From NCBI RefSeq assembly GCF_000306785.1, contig NC_017955.1:4402001-4466000 (forward strand): a DNA stretch of 64,000 bases, written 5' to 3'. The notes under the pieces are model-generated. The model was given only the letters and a program-made list of their open reading frames with translations. It had not been told where the DNA came from and made no database searches. The translations under genes were made by a program, and so were the position numbers. Below are positions 19,899 through 29,014 of this stretch, piece by piece. This stretch comes from Modestobacter italicus (GTDB taxonomy: Bacteria; Actinomycetota; Actinomycetes; Mycobacteriales; Geodermatophilaceae). How positions within the stretch are numbered: the first letter of the stretch is position 1; every line of letters begins with the position of its first letter.

Positions 19899-22094
19899 TC
19901 ATGCTTTCTCCAAGTAGTCGGCGCGCTCGTCCATCGCCAGCGCGGCGACCGCGGCGGCCAGCTCGGGGTGGTCGGCGAGGCCGCCGCCGTTCTCCACCAG
20001 GGCGGTCGCCTCGGCCCGCGCCTCGGCGATCAACGTCTCGTCGTCGAGCAGCGAGAGGAGCTTCACGTTCGAGCGGCGGCCGGACTGCGCGGCGCCGAGC
20101 ACGTCGCCCTCGCGCCGGGTCTCCAGGTCCAGCCGGGCCAGCTCGAACCCGTCGGTGGTGGCGGCGACCGCGGCCAGCCGCTGCCCGGTCGCCGACGAGC
20201 TGGACGCCTCGCTGACCAGCAGGCACAGCCCGGCGTGCTTGCCCCGGGCGACCCGGCCGCGCAGCTGGTGCAGCTGGCTGACGCCGAACCGGTCGGCGTC
20301 CATCACCACCATCACCGTGGCGTTGGGCACGTCGACACCCACCTCGACCACGGTGGTGGCGACCAGCACGTCGACCTCGCCGGCGGCGAAGGCCCGCATC
20401 CGGGCCTCCTTCTCCTCCGGGGGCATCCGGCCGTGCAGCACCTCGACCCGCAGCGCCGACAGCGGCCCCGAGCGCAGGCCTTCCGCGACGTCCAGCACGG
20501 CCAGCGGCGGGCGCCGGTCGCTGGTGCCGGCGTCGTCCGGTGGGGCGCCGTCGGCGTCGTCCGGCCCGTCGTCGTCCTTCGCCGACTCCTCCAGGTCACC
20601 GATCCGCGGGCAGACGACGTAGGCCTGCCGCCCGGCCGCGACCTCCTCCCGCACTCGGGCCCAGGCCCGTTCCAGCCAGGCCGGCTTGTCCCGCACCGGG
20701 ACGACGGAGCTGGACACGCCGCCCCGGCCGGCGGGCAGCTGGCGCAGCGTGGAGGTCTCGAGGTCCCCGTAGACGGTCATCGCCACGGTGCGCGGGATCG
20801 GCGTGGCCGTCATCACCAGCACGTGCGGCGGGCGGGTGCCCTTGGCGCGCAGCGCGTCGCGCTGCTCGACGCCGAAGCGGTGCTGCTCGTCGACGACGAC
20901 CAGACCGAGGTCGGCGAACTCGACGCCCTCCTGCAGCAGCGCGTGCGTGCCGACGACGATGCCGGCGCTGCCGTCGGCGACCGCGGCCCGCGCCTCCCGG
21001 CGGACGGCGGCCTTCTGCGACCCGGTGAGCAGCACCACCCGGGTGCCGGCCGGGTCGCCGTCCAGCTCCCCGGCCCGGGCCAGCGGGCCCAGGATCGCCG
21101 ACAGGCTGCGGGCGTGCTGGGCGGCGAGCACCTCGGTGGGCGCCAGCAGCGCCGCCTGCCCGCCGGCGTCGACCACCTGGGCCATGGCGCGCAGCGCGAC
21201 GACGGTCTTGCCCGAGCCGACCTCGCCCTGCAGCAGCCGGTTCATCGGCTGCACCCGGGCCAGCTCGGCGGCCAGCTCCTCGCCGACCTCCCGCTGCCCC
21301 TCGGTGAGGGAGAACGGCAGCGCGGCGTCGACGGCATCGAGCAGCCCGCCGCTGCGCCGCGGCCGCTCGATGCCGGGCTCCAGCGCGGCAGCGCGCCGCC
21401 GGGCGGCCAGCGTGCACTGCAGCACCAGCGCCTCGTCCCACTTCAGCCGCTCGTCGGCGAACTCGACCTGGGCCAGCGACTCGGGCCGGTGCTTGTAGAC
21501 CAGCGCCGTGGCCAGCGACGGCAGGCCGTGCCGGTCGCGCACCGCCGCGGGGATGGGGTCGTCGAGCAGGGCCTCCAGCGAGTGCCGGTCGTCCAGCAGC
21601 ATCTTCACCGACTTCTGGATCACCCAGCTGGAGACGTCCTTGCTGGCCGGGTAGAGCGGCACCAGGGCGCGGGCCCAGTCGTCGTCGTCCCCGGTGATGA
21701 TGTGGCAGTCGGGGTGGCTGAACTGCTTGTCGCCCCGCCAGAGGCCCACGGTGCCGGCGAACAGACCCCATTCCCCGACGTCCAGGTGGGCGTGCCGGTT
21801 GTTGAAGAAGACCAGCCGCATGCTGCCGGCGCCGTCGCCCACGGTGACCTCGGTGAGCGTCCCGCGGCGCTGCTGCATCCGGCGGGTGCTGACGCTCTTG
21901 ACCTGGGCCAGCACCGTCACCCGGTCGCCGACCTGCAGGTCGTCGAGCCGGGACATCTCACCGCGCCGGGCGTAGCGGCGCGGGTAGTGCCGGAGCAGGT
22001 CGCGCACGGTGCGCAGCTGCAGCTGGTCGGCCATGACCTTCGACGTCTTCGGGCCGAGCACCCGGGACAGGTCGGTGTCCATCGACATCGCCAC
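19899..22094 (-). CDS. recG: ATP-dependent DNA helicase RecG
   Basis: Superfamily 2 helicase that regresses stalled replication forks and branch-migrates junctions. The 731-residue protein has an N-terminal wedge/OB domain, Walker A GEVGSGKTVVAL near residue 290, the DEQH box VVVDEQHRFGVEQR near 400, TATPIPRT near 428 and a C-terminal helicase domain with VGVDVPNAT. GTG at 22094 is chosen; it lies two bases after the upstream TAG. An acidic insertion rich in Asp near residue 505-525 interrupts the second helicase domain. Confidence 0.96.
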   Translation of the reverse strand: MAMSMDTDLSRVLGPKTSKVMADQLQLRTVRDLLRHYPRRYARRGEMSRLDDLQVGDRVTVLAQVKSVSTRRMQQRRGTLTEVTVGDGAGSMRLVFFNNRHAHLDVGEWGLFAGTVGLWRGDKQFSHPDCHIITGDDDDWARALVPLYPASKDVSSWVIQKSVKMLLDDRHSLEALLDDPIPAAVRDRHGLPSLATALVYKHRPESLAQVEFADERLKWDEALVLQCTLAARRRAAALEPGIERPRRSGGLLDAVDAALPFSLTEGQREVGEELAAELARVQPMNRLLQGEVGSGKTVVALRAMAQVVDAGGQAALLAPTEVLAAQHARSLSAILGPLARAGELDGDPAGTRVVLLTGSQKAAVRREARAAVADGSAGIVVGTHALLQEGVEFADLGLVVVDEQHRFGVEQRDALRAKGTRPPHVLVMTATPIPRTVAMTVYGDLETSTLRQLPAGRGGVSSSVVPVRDKPAWLERAWARVREEVAAGRQAYVVCPRIGDLEESAKDDDGPDDADGAPPDDAGTSDRRPPLAVLDVAEGLRSGPLSALRVEVLHGRMPPEEKEARMRAFAAGEVDVLVATTVVEVGVDVPNATVMVVMDADRFGVSQLHQLRGRVARGKHAGLCLLVSEASSSSATGQRLAAVAATTDGFELARLDLETRREGDVLGAAQSGRRSNVKLLSLLDDETLIAEARAEATALVENGGGLADHPELAAAVAALAMDERADYLEKA

Positions 22095-22096
22095 GG

Positions 22097-23725
22097 CTAC
22101 TCCACCCCCACCAGCAGCGGCACCGCCCCGGCGCCGCCGGCGTACCGGACCACCTCGACCGTGGGGTGCACCGCCGCCAGGTGGGCGCCCACGGTGTCGC
22201 CGAGGGCGGCGTCGGCCCCCACGACCAGCGTCGCCATCTCCCCGCCGGCGGACAGCAGGCGGTCGAGCAGGTCGCGGGCCACCGTGGCGGCGTCGGCGCC
22301 GATCACGACGACGTCGCCCTCCGCGCTGCCCAGCACGTCACCGGGGCGGCAGCGCCCGGCCGAGGTGAGCGCCTCCTGGTCGGCGACCACCACCTCGGCC
22401 CAGCGGGTCGCCGCGGCGGCCTCGGCCAGCGCGACGACGTCGTCCCCTAAGCGGCGGGCCGGGTCGGCGACGGCGAGGGCGGCCAGGCCCTGCACGGGCG
22501 ACCGGGTGGGGACGACGACCACGTCGCGGCCCTCGGCGCGGGCACGCTCGGCCGCCCGGCCGGCCGGCCCGATGGCCCCGGCGGCGTTGGGCAGCACCAC
22601 GACCTGCTCGGCGCCGGTGCCGAGGACCGCGCGCAGCACGTCGTCCTCCGCGACGGCGTCGGCCGGCGCGGTGAGCACGGTGACGCCCTCCGCCGCGAAC
22701 AGCTCGGCCAGCCCCGCCGCGCAGGCCAGCGCGACGACCGCCCGGACGCCCGGGGCCGCGGCCGGCGGGCGCACCGGTGCCAGCGGGGTGACCGAGATGC
22801 GGTGCGGGCGGCCGGCCTCGATGCCGGCCTCGATCGCCGCGCCGACGTCGGAGACGTGCACGTGCACGTTCCACTCGCGGCCCGCCGGGGTGTCGACGCC
22901 GACCACGACCAGGCAGTCGCCGAGCTCGGCGAGCCGGGCCTGCAGCCGCGCGACGGCGTCCGGGTCGGAGTCGGCGAGCAGGAACTGCACCTCGCTGCCC
23001 GGTCCGGGCGCCGGCGGCCCGGGCACCGGGGCCGAGGGGCGCCGGGGGCGGGCGGGCCGGCCGCCCAGCGGGGGGCGGGCCGGCGCGACCCCGGTCACCG
23101 TGCCGACGAGCGCGTCCAGCACCAGGCACCAGCCCGCTCCCCCGGCGTCGACGACCCCGGCCTCCTTGAGCGCGGCCAGCTGACCGGTGGTGGCCTGCAG
23201 CGCGGTGAGCGCGCCGTCGGCCGCGGCCCGGACGACGTCGGCCAGCCCGGTCCGCCCCTCGACGACGGCGGCGGCCGCGGCCTCGGCCCCCGACCGGGCC
23301 ACGGTGAGGAAGGTGCCCTCCTCGGGGTCGGCGACGGCGCCGTACGCGCTCTGCGAGGCGCTGGTGAGCGCCGTCGCGAGGAGCTCGCCGTCGACCTCGG
23401 GGCGGTCGGCGAGGGCGTCGGCGAGACCGCGCAGCAGCTGGGCGAGGATCGCCCCGGAGTTGCCGCGGGCACCGAGCACGGCGCCGCGGGCCAGCACCGC
23501 CCACGGCGACTCGGGCCGGCGGCCGCCGTCGTCCCGGGCGGCCTGCAGGGCGGCGTCGAGGGCCGCGTGCCCGGCCTCGGCGGTGAGCAGCAGGTTCGTG
23601 CCGGTGTCGCCGTCGGGCACCGGGAAGACGTTGAGCTCGTCGAGCCGGCCGCGGGCCGCGCCGAGGACGTCGACGACGGCACGACTCCACCGGCCGACCG
23701 CGGCGTCGTCCAGCGCCCTCAGCAC
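22097..23725 (-). CDS. DAK-domain kinase, FakA-like
   Basis: A 542-residue protein of the FakA/YloV type: an N-terminal DhaL (dihydroxyacetone kinase ATP-binding) domain with NVFPVPDGDTGTN at about 32-44 and ARGNSGAI near 105, then a middle linker with a Pro/Gly-rich insertion near 210-235, then a C-terminal Dak1-like domain. In firmicutes FakA phosphorylates fatty acids bound by FakB; no FakB (DegV) gene is in this window, so the substrate here is open. The GTG at 23725 gives a start just before the family N-terminus. It is two bases upstream of recG, an arrangement common in actinobacteria. Confidence 0.87.
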   Translation of the reverse strand: MLRALDDAAVGRWSRAVVDVLGAARGRLDELNVFPVPDGDTGTNLLLTAEAGHAALDAALQAARDDGGRRPESPWAVLARGAVLGARGNSGAILAQLLRGLADALADRPEVDGELLATALTSASQSAYGAVADPEEGTFLTVARSGAEAAAAAVVEGRTGLADVVRAAADGALTALQATTGQLAALKEAGVVDAGGAGWCLVLDALVGTVTGVAPARPPLGGRPARPRRPSAPVPGPPAPGPGSEVQFLLADSDPDAVARLQARLAELGDCLVVVGVDTPAGREWNVHVHVSDVGAAIEAGIEAGRPHRISVTPLAPVRPPAAAPGVRAVVALACAAGLAELFAAEGVTVLTAPADAVAEDDVLRAVLGTGAEQVVVLPNAAGAIGPAGRAAERARAEGRDVVVVPTRSPVQGLAALAVADPARRLGDDVVALAEAAAATRWAEVVVADQEALTSAGRCRPGDVLGSAEGDVVVIGADAATVARDLLDRLLSAGGEMATLVVGADAALGDTVGAHLAAVHPTVEVVRYAGGAGAVPLLVGVE

Positions 23726-23925
23726 GCCCGGCAGGGTACCGGGGGCCGCCGACAGGACCGGTCCACGCGTGGTCGGCCGGGCTCCCGGGCCGGGGTGGGC
23801 CGACACCGACCCCGGCCACCGGTTACAGTGGTGCCCAGCGTGTGCGTGGCTGGTGTCTGCCCTCGGGCCTCCAGTGGCACCGCGACCTGACTTCAGTTGG
23901 ACCAATTCTCTGGGAGTGATCGACC

Positions 23926-24117
23926 GTGGCTGCCGTGTGCGACGTGTGTGGCAAGGGCCCCGGTTTCGGCATGTCGGTGTCCCACTCGCACCGCCGTACG
24001 CCGCGCCGTTGGAACCCGAACATCCAGTCCGTCCGGGCTGCCGTCTCCGGTGGCGGGCGCAAGCGCGTCAACGCCTGCACCTCCTGCATCCGTGCAGGCA
24101 AGGTCGCCCGGGTCTAA
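23926..24117 (+). CDS. rpmB: 50S ribosomal protein L28
   Basis: Ribosomal protein L28, 63 residues, beginning with GTG and reading MAAVCDVCGKGPGFGMSVSH, typical of the family. It is the zinc-binding form with CDVC and CTSC pairs. It is divergent from the DAK/recG pair with a 200-bp gap holding a possible promoter (CCGACA, 18 bases, TACAGT near 23800-23830). A strong bidirectional terminator follows 13 bases after the stop. Confidence 0.97.
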   Translation: MAAVCDVCGKGPGFGMSVSHSHRRTPRRWNPNIQSVRAAVSGGGRKRVNACTSCIRAGKVARV

Positions 24118-24130
24118 GCGCCCAGCACGT

Positions 24131-24175
24131 CACGGAAGACCCCGGGAGGCCATCGGCCTCCCGGGGTCTTCCGTG
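24131..24175. terminator. Bidirectional terminator between rpmB and the kinase-like gene
   Basis: A perfect 21-base-pair stem (24131-24151 with 24155-24175) closed by the loop ATC. It lies between two convergent genes and just clears both stop codons, so it can end transcripts from both sides. It lacks a strong T run, as is usual in very GC-rich actinobacteria. Confidence 0.85.
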
Positions 24176-24178
24176 TGC

Positions 24179-24805
24179 TCAGCCGCCGATGCCGCGGGCG
24201 TGGGCGGCGGTGACCACCAGGTCGACCACCGCGTCGTGCGGCAGGGCGGTGCTGTCCACCACCAGGTGGTAGTGCCGGGACTCGGCCGGGTCGCAGCGGT
24301 AGAAGTGCCGTACGTAGGCGACCCGGGCCCGGTCGGCCGCCTCCTGGTCCCGGCGCACCTCGTCCTCCGGCCGGCCCGAGTGCGCGACCGCGGCGGCCAG
24401 CCGCCGGTCCCGCGGCCCGTCCAGCCGCACGTGCAGCACGTCGGGCCGGTCCCGCAGCACCATCGCCGCCGCCCGGCCCAGCACCACCCCGCCGGGGCCC
24501 TCGACGATCTCGGTGAGCACCCGCTCGGTCTGCACCCGGTAGGCCCGCTCGTCGGGCAGGGCGGACGTCGGCAGCACGCCGCCCACCGGGTCGGGCATCG
24601 TGCCCAGCGAGCTCACCAGCCGCCACAGGCCGCGGGTGATGGTCTCGTCGTTGGCCTCGGCCTCTTCCACCGGGACCCCGAGCCGCCCGGCGACCTGCGC
24701 CGGGATCACCCGGTCGTGGAACGGCAGCCGCAGGCGCTCGGCGACGGCGGGGGCGATCTCGGCGCCGCCGGCCCCGAACGACGCCGACACGGTCACGACG
24801 CCCAT
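24179..24805 (-). CDS. Cytidylate kinase-like family protein
   Basis: A 208-residue protein of the cytidylate-kinase-like family (Cytidylate_kin2 type). It begins MGVVTVSASFGAGGAEIAPAVA, where the glycine-rich segment replaces a classical P-loop, and includes the GGVVLGRAAAMVL and RLDGPRDRRL segments with HFYRCDP further on. True Cmk enzymes have a GxxxxGKS/T loop, which is absent, so CMP kinase activity should not be assumed. It overlaps the end of the acetyltransferase gene by 13 bp and is the last gene of the thiL group. Confidence 0.8.
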   Translation of the reverse strand: MGVVTVSASFGAGGAEIAPAVAERLRLPFHDRVIPAQVAGRLGVPVEEAEANDETITRGLWRLVSSLGTMPDPVGGVLPTSALPDERAYRVQTERVLTEIVEGPGGVVLGRAAAMVLRDRPDVLHVRLDGPRDRRLAAAVAHSGRPEDEVRRDQEAADRARVAYVRHFYRCDPAESRHYHLVVDSTALPHDAVVDLVVTAAHARGIGG

Positions 24806-25311
24806 GCGTCCTCCTCCTCAGCGGTCGCCGGCGCGGTGAGCTGCTTGCCCAGGAACACCGCGTCCGGCGAGTCCGCGTAGACCCCGTACCCGGCGACCGG
24901 CGAGTACCCCGCACGGTCGTAGAGCGCCAGCGCCTCGGGCTGCCGGTCGCCGGAGTTCAGCACCAGCTGCCGGTGCCCGGCCGCGGCGGCGGAGCGCTCC
25001 AGCTCGGCGAGGACCAGGGCCGCGATGCCGCGCCGACGGAACGCCGGCTCCACGTACATCCGCTTGACCTCCGCCACGCCGTCGCCGGAGGAGCGCCAGC
25101 CGCCGCAGCCGGCCGGCACCCCGTCGACCTCGGCGACCAGGAACAGCCCCAGCGGCGGGGAGAACTCCGCCGGGTCGACGACGGCGGCGTCCCGGCCGCC
25201 GTAGCGGACCACGTACTCCTGCTGCACCCGCTCGACGAGGTGCTGCGCGACCGGGTCGGCGTACCCCACGGCGCGGAGCCGGACCCGCCCCGGCTCAGCC
25301 GAAGTGGACAT
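24793..25311 (-). CDS. GNAT family N-acetyltransferase
   Basis: A 172-residue acetyltransferase. The acetyl-CoA loop is RRRGIAALVLAELE at about residues 102-115, preceded by the beta strand VAEVKRMYVEP and followed by LNSGDRQPEALALYDRAGY, the usual C-terminal half of the fold. The ATG at 25311 lies inside the 3' end of thiL (17-bp overlap) and its own end overlaps the next gene by 13 bp, so the three are coupled. The substrate is unknown. Confidence 0.88.
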   Translation of the reverse strand: MSTSAEPGRVRLRAVGYADPVAQHLVERVQQEYVVRYGGRDAAVVDPAEFSPPLGLFLVAEVDGVPAGCGGWRSSGDGVAEVKRMYVEPAFRRRGIAALVLAELERSAAAAGHRQLVLNSGDRQPEALALYDRAGYSPVAGYGVYADSPDAVFLGKQLTAPATAEEEDAWAS

Positions 25312-26329
25312 GCCCCGTCTCCTCCCCCAGCTCGGCCGCCACCTGCGCGGCGGGCACCCCGTCCACCCGGACCCCCGGTCCGTCCTCCGTCGGCTCGTGC
25401 ACGACCCCGATCCTCGTCCACCCCTCGGGGAGCGCGACGTGGGGAGGGAAGGTGGCCACCAGGGCGTGGTCCTCCCCGCCGGTGAGGACCCAGCCGAGCG
25501 GGTCGCCGCCGAGCGCCGCGGCGACCTGCGGCAGCGGCCCGACCACGTAGGTCTCCCGCAGCACCGCACGGTCCAGGTCCAGCACGACGCCGCTGTCCGC
25601 GGCGAGGTGGCCGGCGTCGGCGAGCAGCCCGTCGCTGGTGTCGCACATGGCCGTCGCCCCGGCATCGGCGGCGGCCGGGCCGGCGGCGTACGGCGGTAGC
25701 GGACGGCGGTGGGCGCCCACCGCGGCGGCCGGTGCGGAGAAGCCCCGGCGCAGCACCGCCAGCCCGCAGGCCGACCAGCCGAGCCGGCCGGCCACCGCCA
25801 CGACGTCCCCCGCCCGGGCACCCGACCGCAGGACCGGCGCCCGGCCACCGAGGTCCCCCAGCGCCGTCACGGACAGCACGACGGCCGAGGAGTCCGGCGC
25901 GCTCGCCGAGGTGTCGCCGCCGACGACCGCGGCGCCGAACGGGGCGCACTCCGCCGCCATGCCGACCGCCACGCCCTCCAGCCACGCTGCGGAGGTGTCC
26001 GCGGGGCAGGCCAGCCCGACGAGCAGCGCGGTGGGCACCGCGCCCATGGCGGCGACGTCGGCCAGGTTGGCGGCCGCGGCCTTGTGCCCGACGTCCTCGG
26101 CGGAGGACCAGTCGCGGCGGAAGTGCCGGCCCTCGACGAGGACGTCGGTGCAGGCCACCACCCTGCCGTCGGGCGTGCGCAGCACGGCCGCGTCGTCGCC
26201 GGGGCCGACGTCGGCCAGCGACGCGGTACCCGACCGGGCGACCACCCGGGCGATGAGCGGGAACTCCCCCACCGCCCCGACGGTGTCGCCCGGATCGGGC
26301 CGGGGCGTGAGCGGGCGGGACCGCGTCAC
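25295..26329 (-). CDS. thiL: Thiamine-monophosphate kinase
   Basis: Converts thiamine phosphate to thiamine diphosphate using ATP. The 344-residue protein shows the ThiL motifs in order: GPGDDAAVL near 43-51, CTDVLVEGRHFR near 60-71, NLADVAAMGA near 88-97, VVGGDTS near 134, CDTSDGL near 228 and GGEDHALV near 282. It is the first gene of the minus-strand thiL-GNAT-kinase group and is divergent from the Lrp-like gene with a 77-bp gap. The usual neighbour ung is not present here. Confidence 0.95.
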   Translation of the reverse strand: MTRSRPLTPRPDPGDTVGAVGEFPLIARVVARSGTASLADVGPGDDAAVLRTPDGRVVACTDVLVEGRHFRRDWSSAEDVGHKAAAANLADVAAMGAVPTALLVGLACPADTSAAWLEGVAVGMAAECAPFGAAVVGGDTSASAPDSSAVVLSVTALGDLGGRAPVLRSGARAGDVVAVAGRLGWSACGLAVLRRGFSAPAAAVGAHRRPLPPYAAGPAAADAGATAMCDTSDGLLADAGHLAADSGVVLDLDRAVLRETYVVGPLPQVAAALGGDPLGWVLTGGEDHALVATFPPHVALPEGWTRIGVVHEPTEDGPGVRVDGVPAAQVAAELGEETGHVHFG

Positions 26330-26406
26330 GCGGCGTCCCGCGCGGCTCGGTAACGTTGCTGGTCGGTCCGCTGCTCAGCAGGCCTGCGCCCGAGGAAGGT
26401 CAACCC

Positions 26407-26640
26407 GTGGTCCACGCCTACATCCTGATCCAGACCGAAGTCGGCAAGGCAGCCGCGGTCGCCGCGAGCATCAGCGAGATCGCCGGCGTGACGAAGGCCG
26501 AGGACGTCACCGGTCCCTACGACGTGATCGTGCGGGCCGAGGCGAACACCGTCGACGAGCTCGGCCGGCTCGTCGTGGCCCGGGTGCAGTCGGTCGACGG
26601 CATCACCCGCACCCTGACCTGCCCCGTCGTCAACCTCTGA
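26407..26640 (+). CDS. Stand-alone Lrp/AsnC ligand-binding (RAM) domain protein
   Basis: A 77-residue protein that is only the effector-binding half of an Lrp/AsnC regulator: VVHAYILIQTEVGKAAAV followed by the TGPYDVIVRAEANTVDEL core. No helix-turn-helix is present and none can be found upstream in frame. GTG at 26407 has GAGGAAGG seven bases upstream. Such single-domain proteins are widespread in actinobacteria beside thiL and may bind amino acids and modulate full-length Lrp proteins by mixed oligomers; that role is inferred. Confidence 0.85.
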   Translation: MVHAYILIQTEVGKAAAVAASISEIAGVTKAEDVTGPYDVIVRAEANTVDELGRLVVARVQSVDGITRTLTCPVVNL

Positions 26641-26689
26641 GCCGCTGAGCACGCCTGACCCCGCCGACCGGCTGCTGCGCCGGGCGGCG

Positions 26690-27229
26690 ATGGCGACCCT
26701 CACCGTCCTGGTGGCGGTGGTGGCCGTCGTCCTGGTGCTGGTGAACCTGCAGCGCGACGACGAGGACGCCGACACCGGCTCGGCGGTCGCCGACGTCTCC
26801 GGCACGACGTCCGCACCGCGGGGCGACCTGCCCCCGGTGCAGGTCGACACCCCCGACGTCACCCCGGCCGCGGACCTGGCGTGCCCGGTGCTGATGGCCC
26901 AGCTGCCGCTGGAGCTGGCCGGGGAGACCTCCCGGCTGGTCGACTCCGACAGCCCCTACGCCTACGCCTGGGGGGACCCGGCGGTCGTGCTGGTGTGCGG
27001 CGTCGACCCGCCGGCCGGCTACGTGGTGGGCGCCTCGACGTTCGTGATCTCCGGCGTCGAGTGGTTCGTCGACGACTCCGACCCCGACGTCGTCGTCTGG
27101 ACGACGGTCGACCGGAACGTGCCCGTCCAGGTGTCGGTGCCGACGAGCACCGACAGCGCCTCGGTGACCGCGCTCTGCCCGATCATCAGCACGGCGATCC
27201 CGTACGTCACCCCGACGCCCGGGGGTTAG
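26690..27229 (+). CDS. DUF3515 family membrane-anchored protein
   Basis: A 179-residue protein with an N-terminal membrane segment or signal (MATLTVLVAVVAVVLVLVNL) and an extracytoplasmic domain. Features of DUF3515 are seen: CPVLMAQLPLEL, YAWGDPAVVLVCGV, WFVDDSD and WTTVDRNVPVQVSVP, with three cysteines in the exported part. An in-frame CTG at 26645, five bases after the Lrp-like stop, could start a version 15 residues longer (STPDPADRLLRRAA). Mycobacterial Rv2980 holds the same place next to ddlA. The end overlaps the convergent gene by four bases. Confidence 0.82.
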   Translation: MATLTVLVAVVAVVLVLVNLQRDDEDADTGSAVADVSGTTSAPRGDLPPVQVDTPDVTPAADLACPVLMAQLPLELAGETSRLVDSDSPYAYAWGDPAVVLVCGVDPPAGYVVGASTFVISGVEWFVDDSDPDVVVWTTVDRNVPVQVSVPTSTDSASVTALCPIISTAIPYVTPTPGG

Positions 27230-27885
27230 CTCGCCGGCAGCCGGTCCAGCTGGGCCAGGGTGACCGCGACGAGCTCCGCCCAGGCGTCGGCCGGGGTCGC
27301 GGCCACCGCGGCGACCGACACGGTGAAGACGCCGGAGGCGCACCAGGCGAAGGCGGCCGGCCCGGCGAGGCCCTGCTTGCTCGCGGGCTCGTCGCGGGCC
27401 ATGGTGACGCAGCCGGCCGGCAGGTCGTCCGGGGCGCTGTCGGTCAGCCCGCCGTAGTACTCCGCGTCGTTGCGCGCGAGGTCCTCCGCGTAGGACCCCG
27501 CGCCCCCGCCGTCCCGGAACTGATCGAGGAACACGCTGGTCAACGCGTTGTCCGCGCGCCAGAAGCGCTCCCAGCCACGCTGGTAGCCGTACTCGCCGAG
27601 CACCTCGCGCTGCCGCTGCGCGTCGTCGCCGTAGCCGGCGACGTCGTCGATCGTCTTGGCCCCCGCCGGCGGGTCGAGCTCGTCGTCGGGCACGAGCGGC
27701 AGCCCGGAGGGCACCGCGTCGACGAGCAGGGTCTCCAGCTCGGCGTCGTCGGTCGGGACGGCGGCGGAGGCCGCCGACGACGTCGACGGGGCGGCCGCGG
27801 GGGCCTCCGCGGACGAGCAGCCGGTGCACCACGGGGCGAGCAGCAGCAGCGGGGCCGCCACGGTCCGCAGCAGCCGGGAGGTCAC
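27226..27885 (-). CDS. Predicted secreted or lipid-anchored protein, function unknown
   Basis: A 219-residue protein with a basic-hydrophobic leader ([19 protein letters not shown]) and cysteines at 18 and 21. The second follows C-T-G, an imperfect lipobox, so lipid attachment is possible but not sure. A Ser/Ala/Pro-rich linker runs to about 45, then a globular part with [16 protein letters not shown] near 93-108. Two further cysteines could form a disulfide. GTG overlaps the ddl stop by four bases (GTGA), so it is coupled to ddl and may act in the cell envelope. I do not recognise the family. Confidence 0.8.
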   Translation of the reverse strand: MTSRLLRTVAAPLLLLAPWCTGCSSAEAPAAAPSTSSAASAAVPTDDAELETLLVDAVPSGLPLVPDDELDPPAGAKTIDDVAGYGDDAQRQREVLGEYGYQRGWERFWRADNALTSVFLDQFRDGGGAGSYAEDLARNDAEYYGGLTDSAPDDLPAGCVTMARDEPASKQGLAGPAAFAWCASGVFTVSVAAVAATPADAWAELVAVTLAQLDRLPAS

Positions 27886-29003
27886 CCGCCGTCCAGCCCG
27901 GCACTGGCCACCAGCCGGTCGACCAGCTCGGGGTAGCTGACGCCGGTGGCGGCCCACATCCGCGGGAACATCGAGATGGGCGTGAACCCGGGCATGGTGT
28001 TGACCTCGTTCACCACCCACCGGTCGGCCCCGGTCGCCGGGTCGGTGGAGAGGAAGAAGTCGACCCGGGCCAGCCCGCGGCAGTCCATCGCGAGGAAGGC
28101 CCGGCGGGAGATCTCCTGCACCGCGGCGGTCTGCTCGGCGGTCAGGTCGGCGGGTACGTCGAACTCGACGGCGTCGTCGAGGTACTTGGCGTCGAAGTCG
28201 TACCACTCGGTGCCGGGGCGCAGCCGGATCTCCGCGGGCAGGCTGGCCTCGGGGAGCCCACCGCCGGGCCGGGCCAGCACGCCGCACTCGATCTCGCGGC
28301 CGGGGACGCTGGCCTCCACGACCACCTTGCGGTCGACCGCGGCCGCGGTCGCCACCGCCGCGGGGAACTGCGCCCAGTCGGTGACCCGGGTGATCCCGAT
28401 GCTGGACCCGGCCCGGGAGGGCTTGACGAAGACCGGCAGGCCCAGCCGCTCCCGCGCCGCCTCGTCGAGCACGTCCGGGTCGGGGCAGATCGCGCCGCTG
28501 GCGTCGCGGAGCACCACGTGGTCGCCCTGCGGGATCCCGGCGGCGGACAGCAGCTTCTTGGTGAACTCCTTGTCCATCGAGGCCGCGCTGGCGAACACCC
28601 CGGAGCCGACGTAGGGCAGCCCGGACATCTCCAGCAGCCCCTGGATCGTGCCGTCCTCGCCGTGGGCGCCGTGCAGCACCGGGAAGACGACGTCGACCTC
28701 GGTGAGCCGGCCGATGGCCTGACCGGGGTCGAGCACGGCCAGGCCCCGCCCGGCCGGGTCGCCGACCAGCGAGACGGCCGTGCCGTCGGTGACCTCGGGC
28801 AGCCGGCCGCCCTCGATGGCCAGCGCCCCGCCGTCGTGGAGCACCCACCCGCCCTCGCGGGTGATGCCCACCGGCACCACCTCGTAGCGCTCCGGGTCCA
28901 GCGCGGCGAGCACGCTCCCGGCCGACACGCAGGAGATCGCGTGCTCCGCGCTCCGCCCGCCGAAGACGACTGCCACCCTGGTCTTGCCCGCCTCGCCGGT
29001 CAT
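27882..29003 (-). CDS. ddl: D-alanine--D-alanine ligase
   Basis: ATP-grasp ligase that makes the D-Ala-D-Ala dipeptide for peptidoglycan. The 373-residue protein has [13 protein letters not shown] at about 11-23, [13 protein letters not shown] near 112, [10 protein letters not shown] near 143, the ATP-binding [12 protein letters not shown] near 191 and the C-terminal [21 protein letters not shown] at 29003 is chosen; upstream frame belongs to the neighbouring lyase. It is followed by the coupled secreted-protein gene. Nothing suggests a D-Ala-D-Lac variant. Confidence 0.95.
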   Translation of the reverse strand: MTGEAGKTRVAVVFGGRSAEHAISCVSAGSVLAALDPERYEVVPVGITREGGWVLHDGGALAIEGGRLPEVTDGTAVSLVGDPAGRGLAVLDPGQAIGRLTEVDVVFPVLHGAHGEDGTIQGLLEMSGLPYVGSGVFASAASMDKEFTKKLLSAAGIPQGDHVVLRDASGAICPDPDVLDEAARERLGLPVFVKPSRAGSSIGITRVTDWAQFPAAVATAAAVDRKVVVEASVPGREIECGVLARPGGGLPEASLPAEIRLRPGTEWYDFDAKYLDDAVEFDVPADLTAEQTAAVQEISRRAFLAMDCRGLARVDFFLSTDPATGADRWVVNEVNTMPGFTPISMFPRMWAATGVSYPELVDRLVASAGLDGG

Positions 29004-29014
29004 CGCCGCCGACC

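Noticed and set aside
24179-24805. Calling the kinase-like gene cmk
   Set aside because: It lacks the GxxxxGKS/T P-loop of genuine cytidylate kinase, so only the family-level name is justified.
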